From positions 3,804,453 to 3,868,452 of the forward strand of contig NC_133008.1 of the NCBI RefSeq assembly GCF_048564905.1: 64,000 nt of DNA, written 5' to 3'. The stretch is from Vicugna pacos. Its lineage: Eukaryota; Chordata; Mammalia; Artiodactyla; Camelidae. A program made the translations under genes and the position numbers. The notes below the pieces were generated by a model that searched no databases, was not told the DNA's origin, and was given only the letters and a program-made list of their open reading frames with translations. Below are positions 45,441 to 57,455 of this stretch, piece after piece (positions within the stretch are counted from its first letter, which is position 1; every line of letters starts with the position of its first letter).

Positions 45441-46305
45441 CTCTCATGCCTGCCTGACTAGTCCTTTCCTGTCACTCATAACCCACCACAGGGTCTGACC
45501 CTAGCCTGACTTTTCGGCACCTTTTCCCTCCATTCTGGCAGGAACAAGGCTACTCAGGCGACTGTATGACTTCTGGCTTCCCAAAACCTCCGTGCTCAGG
45601 TTGGTCTTGCCTGTGCATCCGGCCCCCTGCTCAGAGGCTCTTCTTCCCCTGCAGAAGGACGTTTCCACTCTCCACAGGGACACCCCCTCAGGGGAGCCTT
45701 CTTCTCGCCCTTAGCAGGGCAGGTGTCCCAGGGCACATCCCGAGCTGCCCCATTAGGACTGCGGGTGCCCAGGTCTGCTAATCAGACCAGCAGCCTCAGA
45801 GCCAGGGATTATGCCCGGGCCACCCTGCAAACCTAATGCCTGCCTCACAGCCCCCAGCCAGCAGGTCACCTGCAAGTCACAGCAAGTGCCCCACCCAATA
45901 CAGAAGCCTCTTCATTTGCCAGCACCGCTGATGAATGGTCTCCAAACTTTGGTCAGTTTTGCAAAAAACAGCACCTTCTACTGTGAACCGGGGGTTTTCG
46001 CTTCTGCTCCCCATCCTTTCTGGAAACGTCAAGGGAAACCAAAAGTCCTTTTCTCAACACTTTTCTGATGAAACCCTCCCACCCACAATACTCACATGCT
46101 CAAGAGCTTTACGTCCACGTGATTTTGTTTCCCTTATGGTAAGTGGCTCAAAGCACTGAGGGATTGTTTCTTTTTTTGTGGGTATTTGTACTCAGTTTAT
46201 CGGCTTTAATCTGTTTTTGTCTCTCTCTTCAGTATCCCTAGCAGTTGCCTATTCTTACTCACTTCAGCAGCCTCCCACCCATTATCTAGTCTAGAAAATC
46301 AGCTG
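45441..46305. other. GC-rich noncoding stretch, possibly L2-derived in part
   Basis: Bases 45460-45800 are pyrimidine-rich with phrases like those of old L2 copies ('ctcaggggagccttctt'), but the match is too weak to call. No exon signals stand out. Confidence 0.35.
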
Positions 46306-46309
46306 TGAT

Positions 46310-46420
46310 GAGGGGGCCGGGGGCAGCCACAGAAGATGCAACTAAGGCACAGAGAGGCTACATAATTTGCCCAAGAAGATCAGCTTCAACCCCCAACAGT
46401 GTGTGTCACTTCCCTCTGTT
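46310..46420 (+). repeat. MIR-like fragment
   Basis: 'gatgcaactaaggcacagag' and 'aggctacataatttgcccaa' match the MIR block 'gatgaggaaactgaggcacagagaggttaagtaacttgcccaag'. Confidence 0.55.
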
Positions 46421-46679
46421 TAACTCTTATGCTAAACAAGCTAACTTTTTGTAGATTATGGTTATAAACAGATGAGGTATCAAAATAAATACAAGGACAC
46501 ACATCAACCCTAAGACGTTCATTAACTCCAATATTTTGTTTCCATTTATTTTATTTCTATTAAAAAATAATTAAGAACCCCTGCAGTCAATATAGCAAAA
46601 TGTTACTGGGTTTTAATCCAAAATATAGAAGTGTTAAGTGTGTCATTACTCAGACTTATTTGTATGTTCACAAGACAAA

Positions 46680-47260
46680 ATGATTTGAAGGTCTCTCTCC
46701 CCTCCCCTACTCACTACTGGCTCTCACCTGAGCTCCCGGACGACACATCCAACAACCTTTCACTTTACCCACAGCTGAACTCATGAGTTTTCCCCCAGAA
46801 ATCCCTCTGCAGTTTTCCCTCCTCAGAGCACAGCAGGACCATCATTTACCTCATTAATCCACACAGAAACCTGGGTCTTACTCCATCCTACCTTCAGAGA
46901 CAGCATTCATTCTTTCCTTTTACCATCTAAACATGCCTTCAATCTGTTCGCTTTTACCCACTGACCATCCCACCGCTCAAGTGGAAGCCACCAACACTGC
47001 CCACCTGGCCTCACGAGTTTCCCAAGTGGCCCCACAGCCACTCTCCCCTACTTGAGACAAATGGGATTGTGTCACTTCCGCGCTTTTTGGACTCTTTTCA
47101 AACCCACTCTTCTTAGAAGAAACTCCAATTTATTCACCTGGTGAAGGTCTTTGCTATGAAACTGTCAGCTCAGGGAGGGCAGGACACGCCCTCTTCCCTC
47201 GGTCCCGCCCTCTGGCAGAGCATCAGCTTGGGAGGACCTGCTGAGCTACACCTGCCTGTA
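46680..47260. repeat. L2-type repeat, long diverged copy
   Basis: The C/T-rich run includes 'ctcacctgagctcccggacg', 'gggattgtgtcacttccgcg', 'ctcttcttagaagaaactcc' and 'tgtcagctcagggagggcag', in the same order as a common old L2-group repeat ('ctcacctggacaactgcaac...tctgatcatgtcactccc...cttaggataaagtccaaact...agctccttgagggcagg'). Strand left open. Confidence 0.45.
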
Positions 47261-49039
47261 TTCTAAACCTGGTCTTGAGTTCTTAGGAAATTGCTTCACT
47301 TATCCATACAAATCCAAGGTAGATTAGAAAGATTTTAGATGTTGAGCTAGAATATTGATTTGGGGATTTTGCACTAGCAACCTGCAAGGACATGTTCTAA
47401 TGATTCTGTCTTCTTAAAACCACACCCAGATATAGGTAGTATTTGTAGAATATCTTCCAAGTAAAGGGGACTGTACTTTTACAAACTTTATGTTTTATAA
47501 CATGAACAACCCGGACAGGGTCACAAATGGAACAGCCTCACAAGTGACCAAAGAAAGGTCAGAGGCATATAGCAACAGGTCACAAAGATGGTAAGAGCAA
47601 AGTTGTTTCTCCAACCCCCGAAAAAATTCCTCCAAGAACCAAAAACTCTGAATTTTGAAAGTAAAATTCTATCATATAAAGAAATGCAATAAATAATCCT
47701 CTTCATCAGGGTTTCAAGATCTGACTGAAGAATTTTTAGCAGGCCATACTGAATCCTAGCACAGAAAAATCAGATGGACTAGTGGTGAGTATGTTCCAGG
47801 GAAACGGCAGTAATTCCTCCACTTGTAAGGGGACACACACTCACTTGACGTAGGTGATTGTAAACCACATTCTGGGGAAATTCAGAAGATTCAGTCACCG
47901 CTTCAAGATGGTGATGACACGGTAGGACCGCTTGGATGCATGCTTCTAACTGACTCACCGGCATTCTTGCACTGCAGGGGGAAAAGGAGGCCCCCATTCA
48001 AGAGCAAAGATATTCCTGTCATGTCTCCCAGGCCGTGCCTTGGGGACTCAGTTTCCTGTAGCAGCCTGGCACCAAGCGAGGACCCGCAGCCTGGCCCACC
48101 CAAGCAGGAGGGGCACTGTGCTTGAGAAAGCCCACCCTAGATGGGAGCAAGAGTGGCTGGTGTGGTTGTGTGAACCTATAAATGCCCATTGAAATACACC
48201 TGCATACATTCAAGTGATACAATTAAAAGTAGCAGGCTATTAAATAAAATTTCAATTGTTAGTGTTAATTTTACCATTCCTTTCCACTTGTCCCCTGCAC
48301 TCTGAGACAGGCTTAGGCTCTCTCACACCTGCAGCTCTGATGCAATAGTTGTGAAGTTATTTTACTTTGCTGCATGTGTCTTCACTCCTCGTGTCGCTGT
48401 GACTGTCGTCTCTTAACACAGCCAGATGTCTTCCTAGATCTCTCCATGAGTTCCTTGCTCCTGCCTCTCAGATCCTGAGATAAACAACCGGTGAAGGCAC
48501 ATGGCTAGAAAAGGCACTGTGGACTTGACCAAAGTCCTCAGTGACCCCCTAGGTGAGTGCTACTCACCCCTTACCTTCGATTCTCAAGGTTCTGCCCAGG
48601 GTGACATCCAGACCAGAGAGAGTCTTGGGCCCAATTAAAAGCTGTGTGGTTTGGGTGCGGGGACAGGTGCAGGAGCTGGTTCTGGAGCCGGGCCCCTCCC
48701 CACCTCTGCTCCTCTCTCTCCCGAGGCACCACTGCCAGGCCCCCTGGCTCCCTGATCTTCTGTTCTTCTCATCTACTCTACTCCCAGCCCTTTTCCTCTT
48801 CTTTTTTTCCCTGATTATCCCCAGCGGGAGTGATTTTTCCATCACAGTATCTGAAAAAATTTCCTGCAGCTGAAAAAGAGGTCTCCAGCGGTCAATGCCC
48901 GTATGCTGGTTCCTGAAGAGAGCCCCTGACTAGGGGGACCCTCACCAACACTCAAGGGGCATCAGACATGTTGCAGGGTTGGCCATCCCCAAGAAGAGTT
49001 TGCTGTGACCCCAAGGCACGCACAGCATCCCTGCTCACA
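47261..49039. other. Noncoding stretch, no feature recognised
   Basis: Bases 47261-47700 are AT-rich. Bases 48560-48860 are GC-rich with overlapping 93- and 106-codon frames on opposite strands and no domain. No transposon family was recognised. Confidence 0.4.
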
Positions 49040-49043
49040 AAAT

Positions 49044-49675
49044 TGTAGTTGGCCCACTCATCCGTTAAGAAGCAAAAACAAAAATATTGCTCATGTTTCT
49101 TACTAAAATTATTTATGAGGTGGAAAAAGAAGTTATAATAGAAAAAACAAATTTGACTCCATGTTAGATGTGTTCGTTTGGCTTTAAACCTGTACCCTGA
49201 TTTCTAGTCTCAGACTTGCTATCTCTGCACCTTTTGTAAAACAGAGCTGCCTTTAGCCTGAAATATACAGGAGAGTCTATTCTCCAGGCTCTGATCTTTA
49301 AGGATGTTAGCTTCTCTACACTTAAGTAGAGACGGCAAGTTGCAAAATAGAGAATAACCTTTGTTTTTTTTTTTTTGAGGTTTTACGGGGACACCATGAT
49401 TTGACCCACATGGACAGCTGCAAGAACAAAGGATTTCACGGACAATCAATTTGTACAGCAAGAAGTTTGCAACAACCAACCATACCCCCGCTGCTTCTTA
49501 CTATAAAAAGAGACTGAATTCTGACTTGTGGAAGAGAGTTCTCCTGGATATCAGTATGCCACCTTATGGGTTTGCCAACTTTTCAAATAAAGTCACTATT
49601 CCTTACTCCAACATCTCATCTCCCGATTTATTGGCCTGTCATGCAGCAAGCAGAATGAGTTTGGACTTGGTAACA
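49044..49675 (+). mobile_element. Solo LTR of a class I ERV with 4-bp duplication
   Basis: A 632-bp unit with TG...CA ends: it starts 'tgtagttggcccactcatcc' and ends 'gagtttggacttggtaaca'. It is flanked by aaat on both sides (49040-49043 and 49676-49679), the 4-bp duplication typical of gammaretrovirus-like integration. A TATA-like 'ttactataaaaagagactg' lies at 49498 and the polyadenylation signal 'tttcaaataaagtcact' at 49580, in the usual U3-R-U5 order. No internal sequence remains, so LTR-LTR recombination probably removed it. It looks whole as an LTR, with modest divergence from the copies I recall. Confidence 0.8.
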
Positions 49676-49679
49676 AAAT

Positions 49680-50205
49680 GACTGCATTGGAGGTAGTATG
49701 TCTCCACTGTTTTCTCATTTCCTTTATGTCACACCCTATCAATTTTACATGCTGTTTAACAACACGACCAAAAAACCTATTTTATGGAATTGATTCCATG
49801 GAAATAAAATTATTTCTATTCCTTCAAAATTTTTTTCTATTTTATTTTGTTGCTTTTTGAAAAGAAAATAAAAGTCAAATCATTTTATTTCACATATTTT
49901 TTATATCTACATATTGTAAATACTAATAAGATTTAAACTGCAATAAAAATTGTTCATATATTAGTATAAAGATATATACACCATCAATGCAGATTAGGAA
50001 AGGAGTTGATATTTAATAAAAATCCACTGCACATCCATTGATTTACAAGCATATCCTGGAATATAAGCTCTATTATCCAGGGGTCCCCCACCCCCATTCT
50101 CACTGCTGAGTCCCTTAGTAATCAAGTACCAAAGAACCAGCATAGAACCACACGATCACTATTTTAGTTATAAATGAGGGAAATAGCTCATTCAATTATA
50201 AATCA
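49680..50205. other. AT-rich noncoding stretch
   Basis: Long T- and A-rich runs. No feature I can support. Confidence 0.4.
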
Positions 50206-50209
50206 GAAA

Positions 50210-50345
50210 CCTTAAAATACATACTGAACTTATTTACAGATAAAGAAAATTGGACACAAAAAAGAACAATTTCTCCCCCACGTCACAAAGATAATAACTG
50301 GTAAAGGCAAGATTTGAACTCATCTGCCAGATTCTAAAAATTAAG
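50210..50345 (+). repeat. MIR fragment
   Basis: 'tatttacagataaagaaaat', 'cacgtcacaaagataataac' and 'gcaagatttgaactcatctg' follow the MIR core order 'ttacagatgaggaaact...aggtcacacagctagtaac...gatttgaacccagg.ctg'. Confidence 0.65.
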
Positions 50346-51050
50346 GTGGAAAACTCTTCAACTGTGGAGGTCCAGCAGCACAACCTATCACCCTATCTTT
50401 GTTCAGATCTAGCCTTAGACAGCCTGAGACAGCACCCCATTCCTATGGAGCTCGAGGGCAAATGATAACAATAAGGATTTTATATTTAGTAGTTTCTTAG
50501 TTCTCATTTATATAAAGTGTCAGCAGGTCAGCAGAAAACTCTGGGAAATATGAGTGGGTCCATAGCTTTTTGCTGATAAGAAACTCATTCTGTCAGGACA
50601 GAGTGACCTTCCCATGAGAGGCCTCATGGACATAAACTAAAGGCAGCTGAGCAATGAAAATTAGCAAGACCCTGGAACTCAAGCAAGAAGTATCCCTGCC
50701 ATCCCCTGCCCAGTTGCCTCTTCACTCGCATGGACACGATGGCAGAAGACCCAGATTCTTGTCCACGTTACACCATCATGGATTCTCACCCAAAAATAGT
50801 TACGACTCCATGCTCTCTTAAGTCCTTTCCAACTCAAATATGATGACACCAATATCTCACCAGAATCTCTATATCTCCACTTTCTCTCTTCTATTAGGAG
50901 ACTATATCTATGGCCACAAAACAGAAATCCAATTAAAAACACCATGCACGAAGCCTGGTGAATGTCTGCATAAGAGACTTTGTCCTCACGCTCAGTGAAT
51001 GAAAACTCAGAAAAAGTAGTCCTTCTCCCTCTGCAAGTGGGATGTAGCCT
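50346..51050. other. Noncoding stretch
   Basis: A 159-codon minus-strand frame (50679-51158) spans this stretch and reads through the GT microsatellite as a His-Thr run. It has no domain and is not called. Confidence 0.45.
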
Positions 51051-51052
51051 GA

Positions 51053-51053
51053 T

Positions 51054-51080
<27 letters not shown>
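51053..51080 (+). repeat. (GT)n microsatellite
   Basis: An uninterrupted run of about 13-14 GT dinucleotides ('gtgtgtgtgtgtgtgtgtgt' within it). It is long and pure enough to be polymorphic. Confidence 0.95.
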
Positions 51081-51084
<4 letters not shown>

Positions 51085-51464
51085 CTAATACAATCAAGTC
51101 TGGGATGTGTACAGGTTTTTTTTAATGTCACTGTCATTTCATGGGGATGAGCCAACATTTAAAGTAATTTGAATCTAGTGTTCTGAGAGTCTCATTCTCT
51201 TTTGGTGGAGGAGGGGAAAGGGGAAAGGAAAAAAGGAAAGAGCTAAATGAAGCAAAGGAGTAAGAATATTGCTAGGGAAAGGCAAGACGTTAATTTTGTT
51301 CCTACTTGCATCACACACAAATTAGGGACTGGCTTTCCCCCATGTCTTGTCAAGCACTAACTTGCAGAAGAAGAGGCGATAGCCCATTTCTCACTGAGAT
51401 TCTGAATGTACGTGGCATCTTATAGACACAAATTATTTACCCTGCTCAAACACTCTAGCAGCAG

Positions 51465-51625
51465 GCCGTAATTCTCCTATTTTGAGAGACAAGAAAACAG
51501 GAATTGAAAGAGGGTATATAACTTGACAAAAGTCAGAGGACCAGTAAACTAAAGAGGATGAATTCAAACTCAGATCTGAATGCAGAGTCTGAACTTCCCA
51601 CTCCCAGTGCTGGAAAATCCTTAAC
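51465..51625 (+). repeat. MIR fragment
   Basis: 'tattttgagagacaagaaaa', 'acttgacaaaagtcagagga', 'attcaaactcagatctgaat' and 'gcagagtctgaac' follow the MIR core. Confidence 0.6.
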
Positions 51626-52744
51626 ACACAGGGTTCCCAGCTCCCCTGCATTGTTCCCGGCACCAAGCATTTCCCATGGCGATGGTCTCCAGGTCTCAGA
51701 CACAGCACATTTTGCAGCCAATAACCTCCATTCGACCTTGATCATCTACCAGCCTCGCCCACCAGGCTTCACCATACATGCAGGAAAGCTGGCTTTCAAA
51801 TGCATACAAAACCACCCCTGGTCTGACCTGGGATCTTCCGTGGCTTTTCCAGTGAAAAGGCAGCCATGAAACTGCTCACAGTTTGTACATGAGCCCCACT
51901 ACCTCTCTCCATCTGTCTCCCCACCTATACTACTTAGCTATGACCATTTTGAGAAACTTGGAAACAAATTTTTAAAAACAGAAAAAAGGATTCTGTAACA
52001 ATTGCTTAATATTTGCAATTTTAAACTACATGTTACAAAGTGAGTATTTACAAACCGATTCTGCCTTCCTAGGTGTCAGTTTTAACAGTTACAAAATATA
52101 ATAGCAAAAAATTCTCACTTACAAAATTAACAAAAACATCAACAATAATCTGGAATAAATGCAAAAACAGTGCCCATGTTATACATGGAGAAAGTACAGG
52201 ACTGTACTGTGGGGTAAAGTAAGAGGTGTGAATTTAGAGACATCAACATATTTTATGGAGGAAAGCAGTTTTGTAAAGATGTATGTTCTCCTAAAGATAA
52301 TTCAAAACTTACTAAAATATCCTATGTTAACCCTTATCCTTTTTTTTTAACTTGAGAAAAGTATTTTAGAATTCTTCAGGAATAATAAAGTCATAATACT
52401 AGCCAAGAAAATTAGGGATGGAAGAAAGAATGAAAAAAAATCACACTGTCATATATTAAATAAATTTTTACAATATATGAGATATAGGACTGGAGTAAGA
52501 AAGTAAGATTGACAGAAATAAACCATGAGCTCAAAAAGAGACTGTAGTATGCATACGTATTTTTTACAGGTGGGGCTTCAAATCAAAGAGCAAAGTATGA
52601 ATTCAATAATTGTCCTGGGACAATCAGAGAATCACCTGGAAAAAGAAATTCTATTCCAGTCATATTGACCACAAGGAAACTTACAGAAAGTGATGTAAAT
52701 GTTAGAAAGTACTAATAAAAGCAAATACAACTCTTTGCTCATAT
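51626..52744. other. Noncoding stretch, AT-rich after 51950
   Basis: No exon or repeat family recognised. Bases 51600-51870 have overlapping frames on both strands without domains. Confidence 0.4.
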
Positions 52745-52815
52745 CAATTCCACTTCTCCTCACTATGACAAGTACCATTATCATCTCCATCTTAGAGATT
52801 AAAAAAACCTACAGA
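52745..52815 (+). repeat. MIR/L2-like fragment
   Basis: 'cctcactatgacaagtacca' and 'ttatcatctccatcttagag' resemble 'cctatgaggtaggtactattatcatccccattttacagatg'. Confidence 0.4.
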
Positions 52816-52969
52816 AGAAATTTATACCATTATAAGAACGTATTTCTAAGAATAATATCAAGGATTAAACCAAAAAGAAGACATTTACTATTTTAAGATT
52901 AGTTTGGGCCACAACAAAAATAAATCTACGGAACAAAATGAAAGGCAAGAAATGACAAGAAAGAGCTCT

Positions 52970-53870
52970 GTGATACATGTTGATGAAGACAAGGGGTTAA
53001 TGTTGATAACATACAAAGAGCTGTCACAAAACAACCAGAAGCTCCCTCACTTAAATGTTTGCAAAGGACAAAAGGAATCATTCTCTTTTTAAAAGTCAGA
53101 TGGCTAATGAGTGAAAAATACTCAATACTTCACTGGTCATCAAATGCAAACTAAAACAATGAAAAAGCACTTTGGCTCATCATATTGCCAAATATTTTTC
53201 AAAGATATTCTAGCAAGTGTCCATCTGTGGGAGAAAAAAATTTGTGAGATCTTTTTGGAGGATGACATGTCAATGAATATGCAAACTCTGAAAAACGTGT
53301 GTACACACAGACTCAACTCCACTTTTAGGAATCGTTTCGTTTAGAAAAAAATCAGTTCAAAAAGATGTACTCATCAGAGCATTTACACAGCACTGTATAC
53401 AATGGTGGGAAGAAAAGATGAAGTGAAATCATATCCAGCGATAGAGAATTGCTTACATAAGTTATTCTACATCTTTTCATTCCCCACTGGAGAAGGAATT
53501 TCTAGAGTTACTTGAAAGGAACCTGTGATGTATGTAATTGTCACATCCAGGGACTAAATTTTCAGAATCCTTAACTAAACGAATACTCATACAAGATCAC
53601 AGGAATGTTTGTACGAGAAGGATGCCAGTCAAACATACTTTCTGACAGTGGAAATTGGAGAAAACTTAAGTGTCCACCATCAAGACAATGATGCAGCAAA
53701 TGAAGGCGAGCTGTGGGCACTAAGGGGCCGGTGTTTCGGCGTGGCCCAAGGCCTTGTCCACAGCACTCTCCCACCAAAGCTGTCCTTGCACAAGAGACCA
53801 AACCTGCACATCAGGAGACCCCTCTATCTGAAAGGACCGGGTGTGTCTGGACTGGAAGGACGTTTATGAT
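52970..53870 (+). mobile_element. Very old L1 (L1ME/HAL1-like), 3' part
   Basis: 'caaggggttaatgttgataa', 'agtcagatggctaatgagtg', 'catcaaatgcaaactaaaac', 'gactcaactccacttttagg', 'catttacacagcactgtata' and 'cagtggaaattggagaaaac' track the ORF2 end of old mammalian L1s ('...gaaatgcaaattaaaac...atcccacttctaggaat...gcattgt...'). Confidence 0.6.
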
Positions 53871-53929
53871 ATACACCTGAGTGAATAAACCGAGCTTCAG
53901 AAAACATATAGTATGGCTTTATTTTTCAA

Positions 53930-54003
53930 TAAAGTATATACACACACACATATACATAGATTTCTCATATACGTGTCTGTATGTATGTGTATATATATAT
54001 GAC
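53930..54003. repeat. Mixed CA/TA/TG simple repeat
   Basis: 'tatatacacacacacatata' through 'gtatgtatgtgtatatatat'. Degenerate dinucleotide repeats in the tail of the old L1. Confidence 0.8.
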
Positions 54004-54189
54004 ATAGGCATAAAGGTCATGAAATATATACTCCACATTGTCAGCAGTGTTTACTCTCAGGAAAAAAGGGGAAGGGATGTAGCTGTCTTTTGGTACACCA
54101 CAGTTCTCTTTTCAGTATATCAGCTAAGTATACTTGGAATTTAAAAGTTTATTTAAGTCCGAAGTAAAATGGACGATGCCTCCACAAGA

Positions 54190-54480
54190 CAGAATGCTAT
54201 ACTGGTCATTAAAAATCATGCCAGGGGAGGTAGAATATTGTAGAAAAACGTGTAATAAGCCGAATGGAAAATGGAGGTCTGCACATAGTAATCAGGCATA
54301 GAGTGCTCGCTGGTTTTTATGACAGAGGTATTACACATTGATGAAAACAACAGAAAATAGATGTTAAACTGTTAATTATTATCTCTGAGTAGTGGGACCA
54401 GGATACACACTTTTGCCCCTTCTTTCAGACTTTTATATTAAATACACATTATTTTCCATCTGAAAAAAGCATTTTTAGAT
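54190..54480 (+). mobile_element. Old L1/HAL1-like 3' tail
   Basis: 'cattaaaaatcatgccaggg', 'ttattatctctgagtagtgg' and 'acttttatattaaatacaca' then 'ttattttccatctgaaaaaa' match the type of 3' end found on very old L1s ('...tgagtggtgggatta..ggtgatttt...tgtattacttttataatc.gaaaaa'). Confidence 0.5.
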
Positions 54481-56055
54481 GTCTAGTAAAACACATTGAT
54501 AAACATGCACGAGTACTTACCGAAACAAATAACTAGGAGACACCACAGCAGCGTCACACAATGTAGAACGGGCGATCCTGAATAACACCACGCAGTTACA
54601 AAAGGACCCACAAAGTGAGAGCACCTGCTGTAACAGGGCGTGGCCCCCTTCTAGTTGTCAGTTGTGTCTTCAGGGCTGAGGCAGTTCTAAGCACGGCCAG
54701 TGTCAGTGCTGGTGTCTGGATGGATGCCACTGGAGGTGAGGGCACCTGCAAGCCGAGAGGAAGAACAGAAATCATCCTCTGCTTTTTCTGTCTTGTTTCA
54801 TTGTTACTTTAAAAGAGAGGCGTAAATAAGATAAAGAATCTTCCCTACTGAAATTTCAGTAATGAAACCGGTTTTAAAGTGTTCACAACTTATATTCTGC
54901 CTATAACTGTCTTTTCAACAAAGCATCATATCTATTAAATGTTAATTAACTCAGTTAATTAACTACCTGTTGAAACCTTTTAAAGAACATGAAATGTACT
55001 ATGTAAAAACACCACGTCTGCAGTGACTAGCCCAGCTGTCTTGATGGCAGTGCAGTAAACCCCCACCATCCCGCGGCCACAAGCTCCTGATGCTGGTAAG
55101 AGAGCACGCTGCCGCCTCAGATAGAGAGGCACGGTGAAACCATTTTCTGAAATCCACAGCACTGACAAAACATAACTGACAATTCCCAGGCTCCTTTGAG
55201 GCTGTCATTTTCGGTTTCTGGCCAACACCCGTCAATGAGCAGAACCACCCCATTCCCGAGCCATGGGACTCACGTGGGAAGCAGTTTTGGAGAAATTTCC
55301 AGGTATAGAATGTAACCAACTATACGTAGAACTCTCACAAAAGAAAAGATGCAATACTCTGGTTTTGGAAGACACTCAAAATATTCTCCTAAGCCTTAGT
55401 AGATGGAAAGGCTGGGCTTCTCCTCAGCCACTTATTAATTTCACAGCCAGTGAGCATCTCCCACAAACCCTGTTTCCCTGTGTCTGGTAGAAGCCAGAGG
55501 CACACTGCTGCTGTCAATCTTATAAGTCACAGGGCAGAGGCGTGTGTCTCATGCCTGCAACCCTCACACAGGGTCTCCTCTTAGCCTCACTGTCTGAACT
55601 TGGCCCCATTTTCTCACCTGTTTATTTTGGTATCTGTTTTTCTGTAAGCTGCCTGAAATGCGTTTTGGAACAAGTCAGAACAATCAGTGGGTAAGTAAAT
55701 GGACTGAAGGAAATGTCAACAGAAAAAAGAATGAAAAGGGGAACAAAGAAAATTTCCTATGCAAAACCCTCTTCTAGTCAGGGAAGGAAACCACCACGGA
55801 GAAGTGTGAAGAGGCAGGTAGCTTAGGACTGTTTCCTGAATTCCATGAAAAGTCACACCAAGAGATGAGAGGGTAGAATTATAAATAATAAAAGAAAAAT
55901 AGCATGCATGGTTGAAAAATATATCTACAATATGTACTTTATAATGAATAGATTAAAATCAGCAGGGCCCAATAACACAATCATTGGGTATTCACAGAAG
56001 TGAGAATCCCATCTCCAAACCACAAGGCATCCCTTCGGAGCAGAGAGTCAACACG
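54481..56055. other. Noncoding stretch containing a palindrome
   Basis: Mixed composition with no exon I can support. A 106-codon minus-strand frame (54999-55319) has no domain. The palindrome at 54941 is listed separately. Confidence 0.4.
54941..54963. promoter_or_regulatory. Palindrome: two GTTAATTAAC sites
   Basis: 'gttaattaac', 'tca' and 'gttaattaac' in succession form a perfect 11-bp-arm inverted repeat around a single base. Each half is itself palindromic and close to the HNF1-type homeodomain site GTTAATNATTAAC but with a shorter spacer. Function is inferred from the motif only. Confidence 0.5.
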
Positions 56056-56059
56056 GGGC

Positions 56060-56315
56060 GGTCACAAAGCCGTCATCACAGAAGCTATGCTATCCTGCAC
56101 TTACGAGGAACGAGCAGGTGTGCTCAGGCTGCCAACGCGCGTTATTTATCCCCCACAGCACCTCTACAGGGGTGGGGACGCCTAGCGAGCCCTGTCTCTG
56201 CAGGACAGAAAACAAGTCCGTGAGAGGCTAAGCCGACATACCAGTTCTCCATCTCAAAGGACTGGTCAATTCAGAGCAGGACTAGAACTCGGACCCACGT
56301 TTGTAATCACAGTAC
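56060..56315 (+). repeat. MIR SINE, diverged
   Basis: 'aggtgtgctcaggctgccaa', 'gttatttatcccccacagca', 'ggacagaaaacaagtccgtg' and 'cagagcaggactagaactcg' then 'gacccacg' follow the MIR core including its 'agcaggac..gaacccagg' end. Confidence 0.5.
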
Positions 56316-57175
56316 TACCATACTTTATGTCCTTTTTGTGTGTATAATACATTTGTTTCTGGCATGAAAGGATATGTAATAAATGTTCGGTTGTTTTGTC
56401 TATCTCATTAGCTCACAATCTTTATATTTTTGAACTGTACTCTTTTCCTCTGGAGAAAGAACGGAAAGAGCACGTGTCAGAATGAGTTTGGGCTCCATTC
56501 TTTATCTGTTACCTCATCTCATCCAAGTCCCCAACCTTGGAGAAGGAGCAAATATTCTCTTCATTTTAAAGAGAGGGCTCCAGTGATGGTGACTTACTCA
56601 ACACGAAAACGAAGGCTGGGGAAAGGCACATGCAGCAGCCAGAGCAGTATCACCTGTAGGAAGGTAAAAAGAGCTCAGGGGAGGGCTCAGGGGGTCAGCT
56701 TTATTTAATTACATTCGATAAAAGAATGCCACAGTCTAAAAATACTAGCATGCAATGTATTTGCTCTTTCTTGACATCTAAAATGTTTCCACAGCCCACA
56801 TGTAACATTATCGTGAACTAGTGAAAGGAAGAGTCCACAGACAGGGAAAATCAATGCCACAGGCAGGCTGAAACCCAGGCTGGAGGAAAGGAAGAGAAGG
56901 GGCATAGATAAGAAGAGGGGAAATTTTGGGAAAAAGACATTATCACAAGGACTCTCAAGCATCATCCAACAATCATATAATCATTCATTCATGAGAGAGT
57001 TACTGACGTCCTATTGTGTGCAAGATTTTACAGAGGGCAAAGAAAGACTGCAGCGTCCATGGTGACAGCAAGTGGTGGGGCAATAACACAATTCTGATCC
57101 CGGAACCTTGCACACTTGTACTCAGTATAAAGGCAAAAAAATAAAGTAAAATAATACTATGTAAACTCTATGCTT
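56316..57175. other. Noncoding stretch with a possible L2/MIR piece at 56975-57070
   Basis: 'ataatcattcattcatgaga', 'cgtcctattgtgtgcaagat' resemble the common 'attcattcaacaaatatt...gcctactatgtgccag' start of old repeats. Nothing else recognised. Confidence 0.35.
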
Positions 57176-57179
57176 TTTT

Positions 57180-57455
57180 GAAACAAAATTAAAGAAGACC
57201 TAAATACCTGGACAGACAAACCACACACATTCATGGATCAAATAACAGCACTCTTGGGATGGCAGTGCTCCCCAGAGTGATCCGTATACTCAACGTGGTC
57301 TCGATCACAATCCCAGTGGGCTCCTCTGCAGTAACTGACTAGCTGCTGCTACAATTCATATGGGAATTCGAGGGTCTCAGTAACCAAAACATACTTGAAA
57401 AAGAAGAACAACGCGAGAGGACTTGTAATTCTCAATTTCAAACCTAACAACTGTA
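57180..57455 (+). mobile_element. L1 ORF2 fragment
   Basis: 'acctaaatacctggacagac', 'attcatggatcaaataacag', 'gatcacaatcccagtgggct', 'caattcatatgggaattcga' and 'acttgaaaaagaagaacaac' are plus-strand L1 ORF2 phrases. The copy is short, truncated at both ends and coding-dead. Confidence 0.8.

Noticed and set aside
44948-45457. 169-codon plus-strand open frame
   Set aside because: The C-terminal third is translated MIR and the rest has no recognisable domain or exon signals.
50679-51158. 159-codon minus-strand open frame
   Set aside because: It reads through the GT microsatellite as a His-Thr run and shows no domain.
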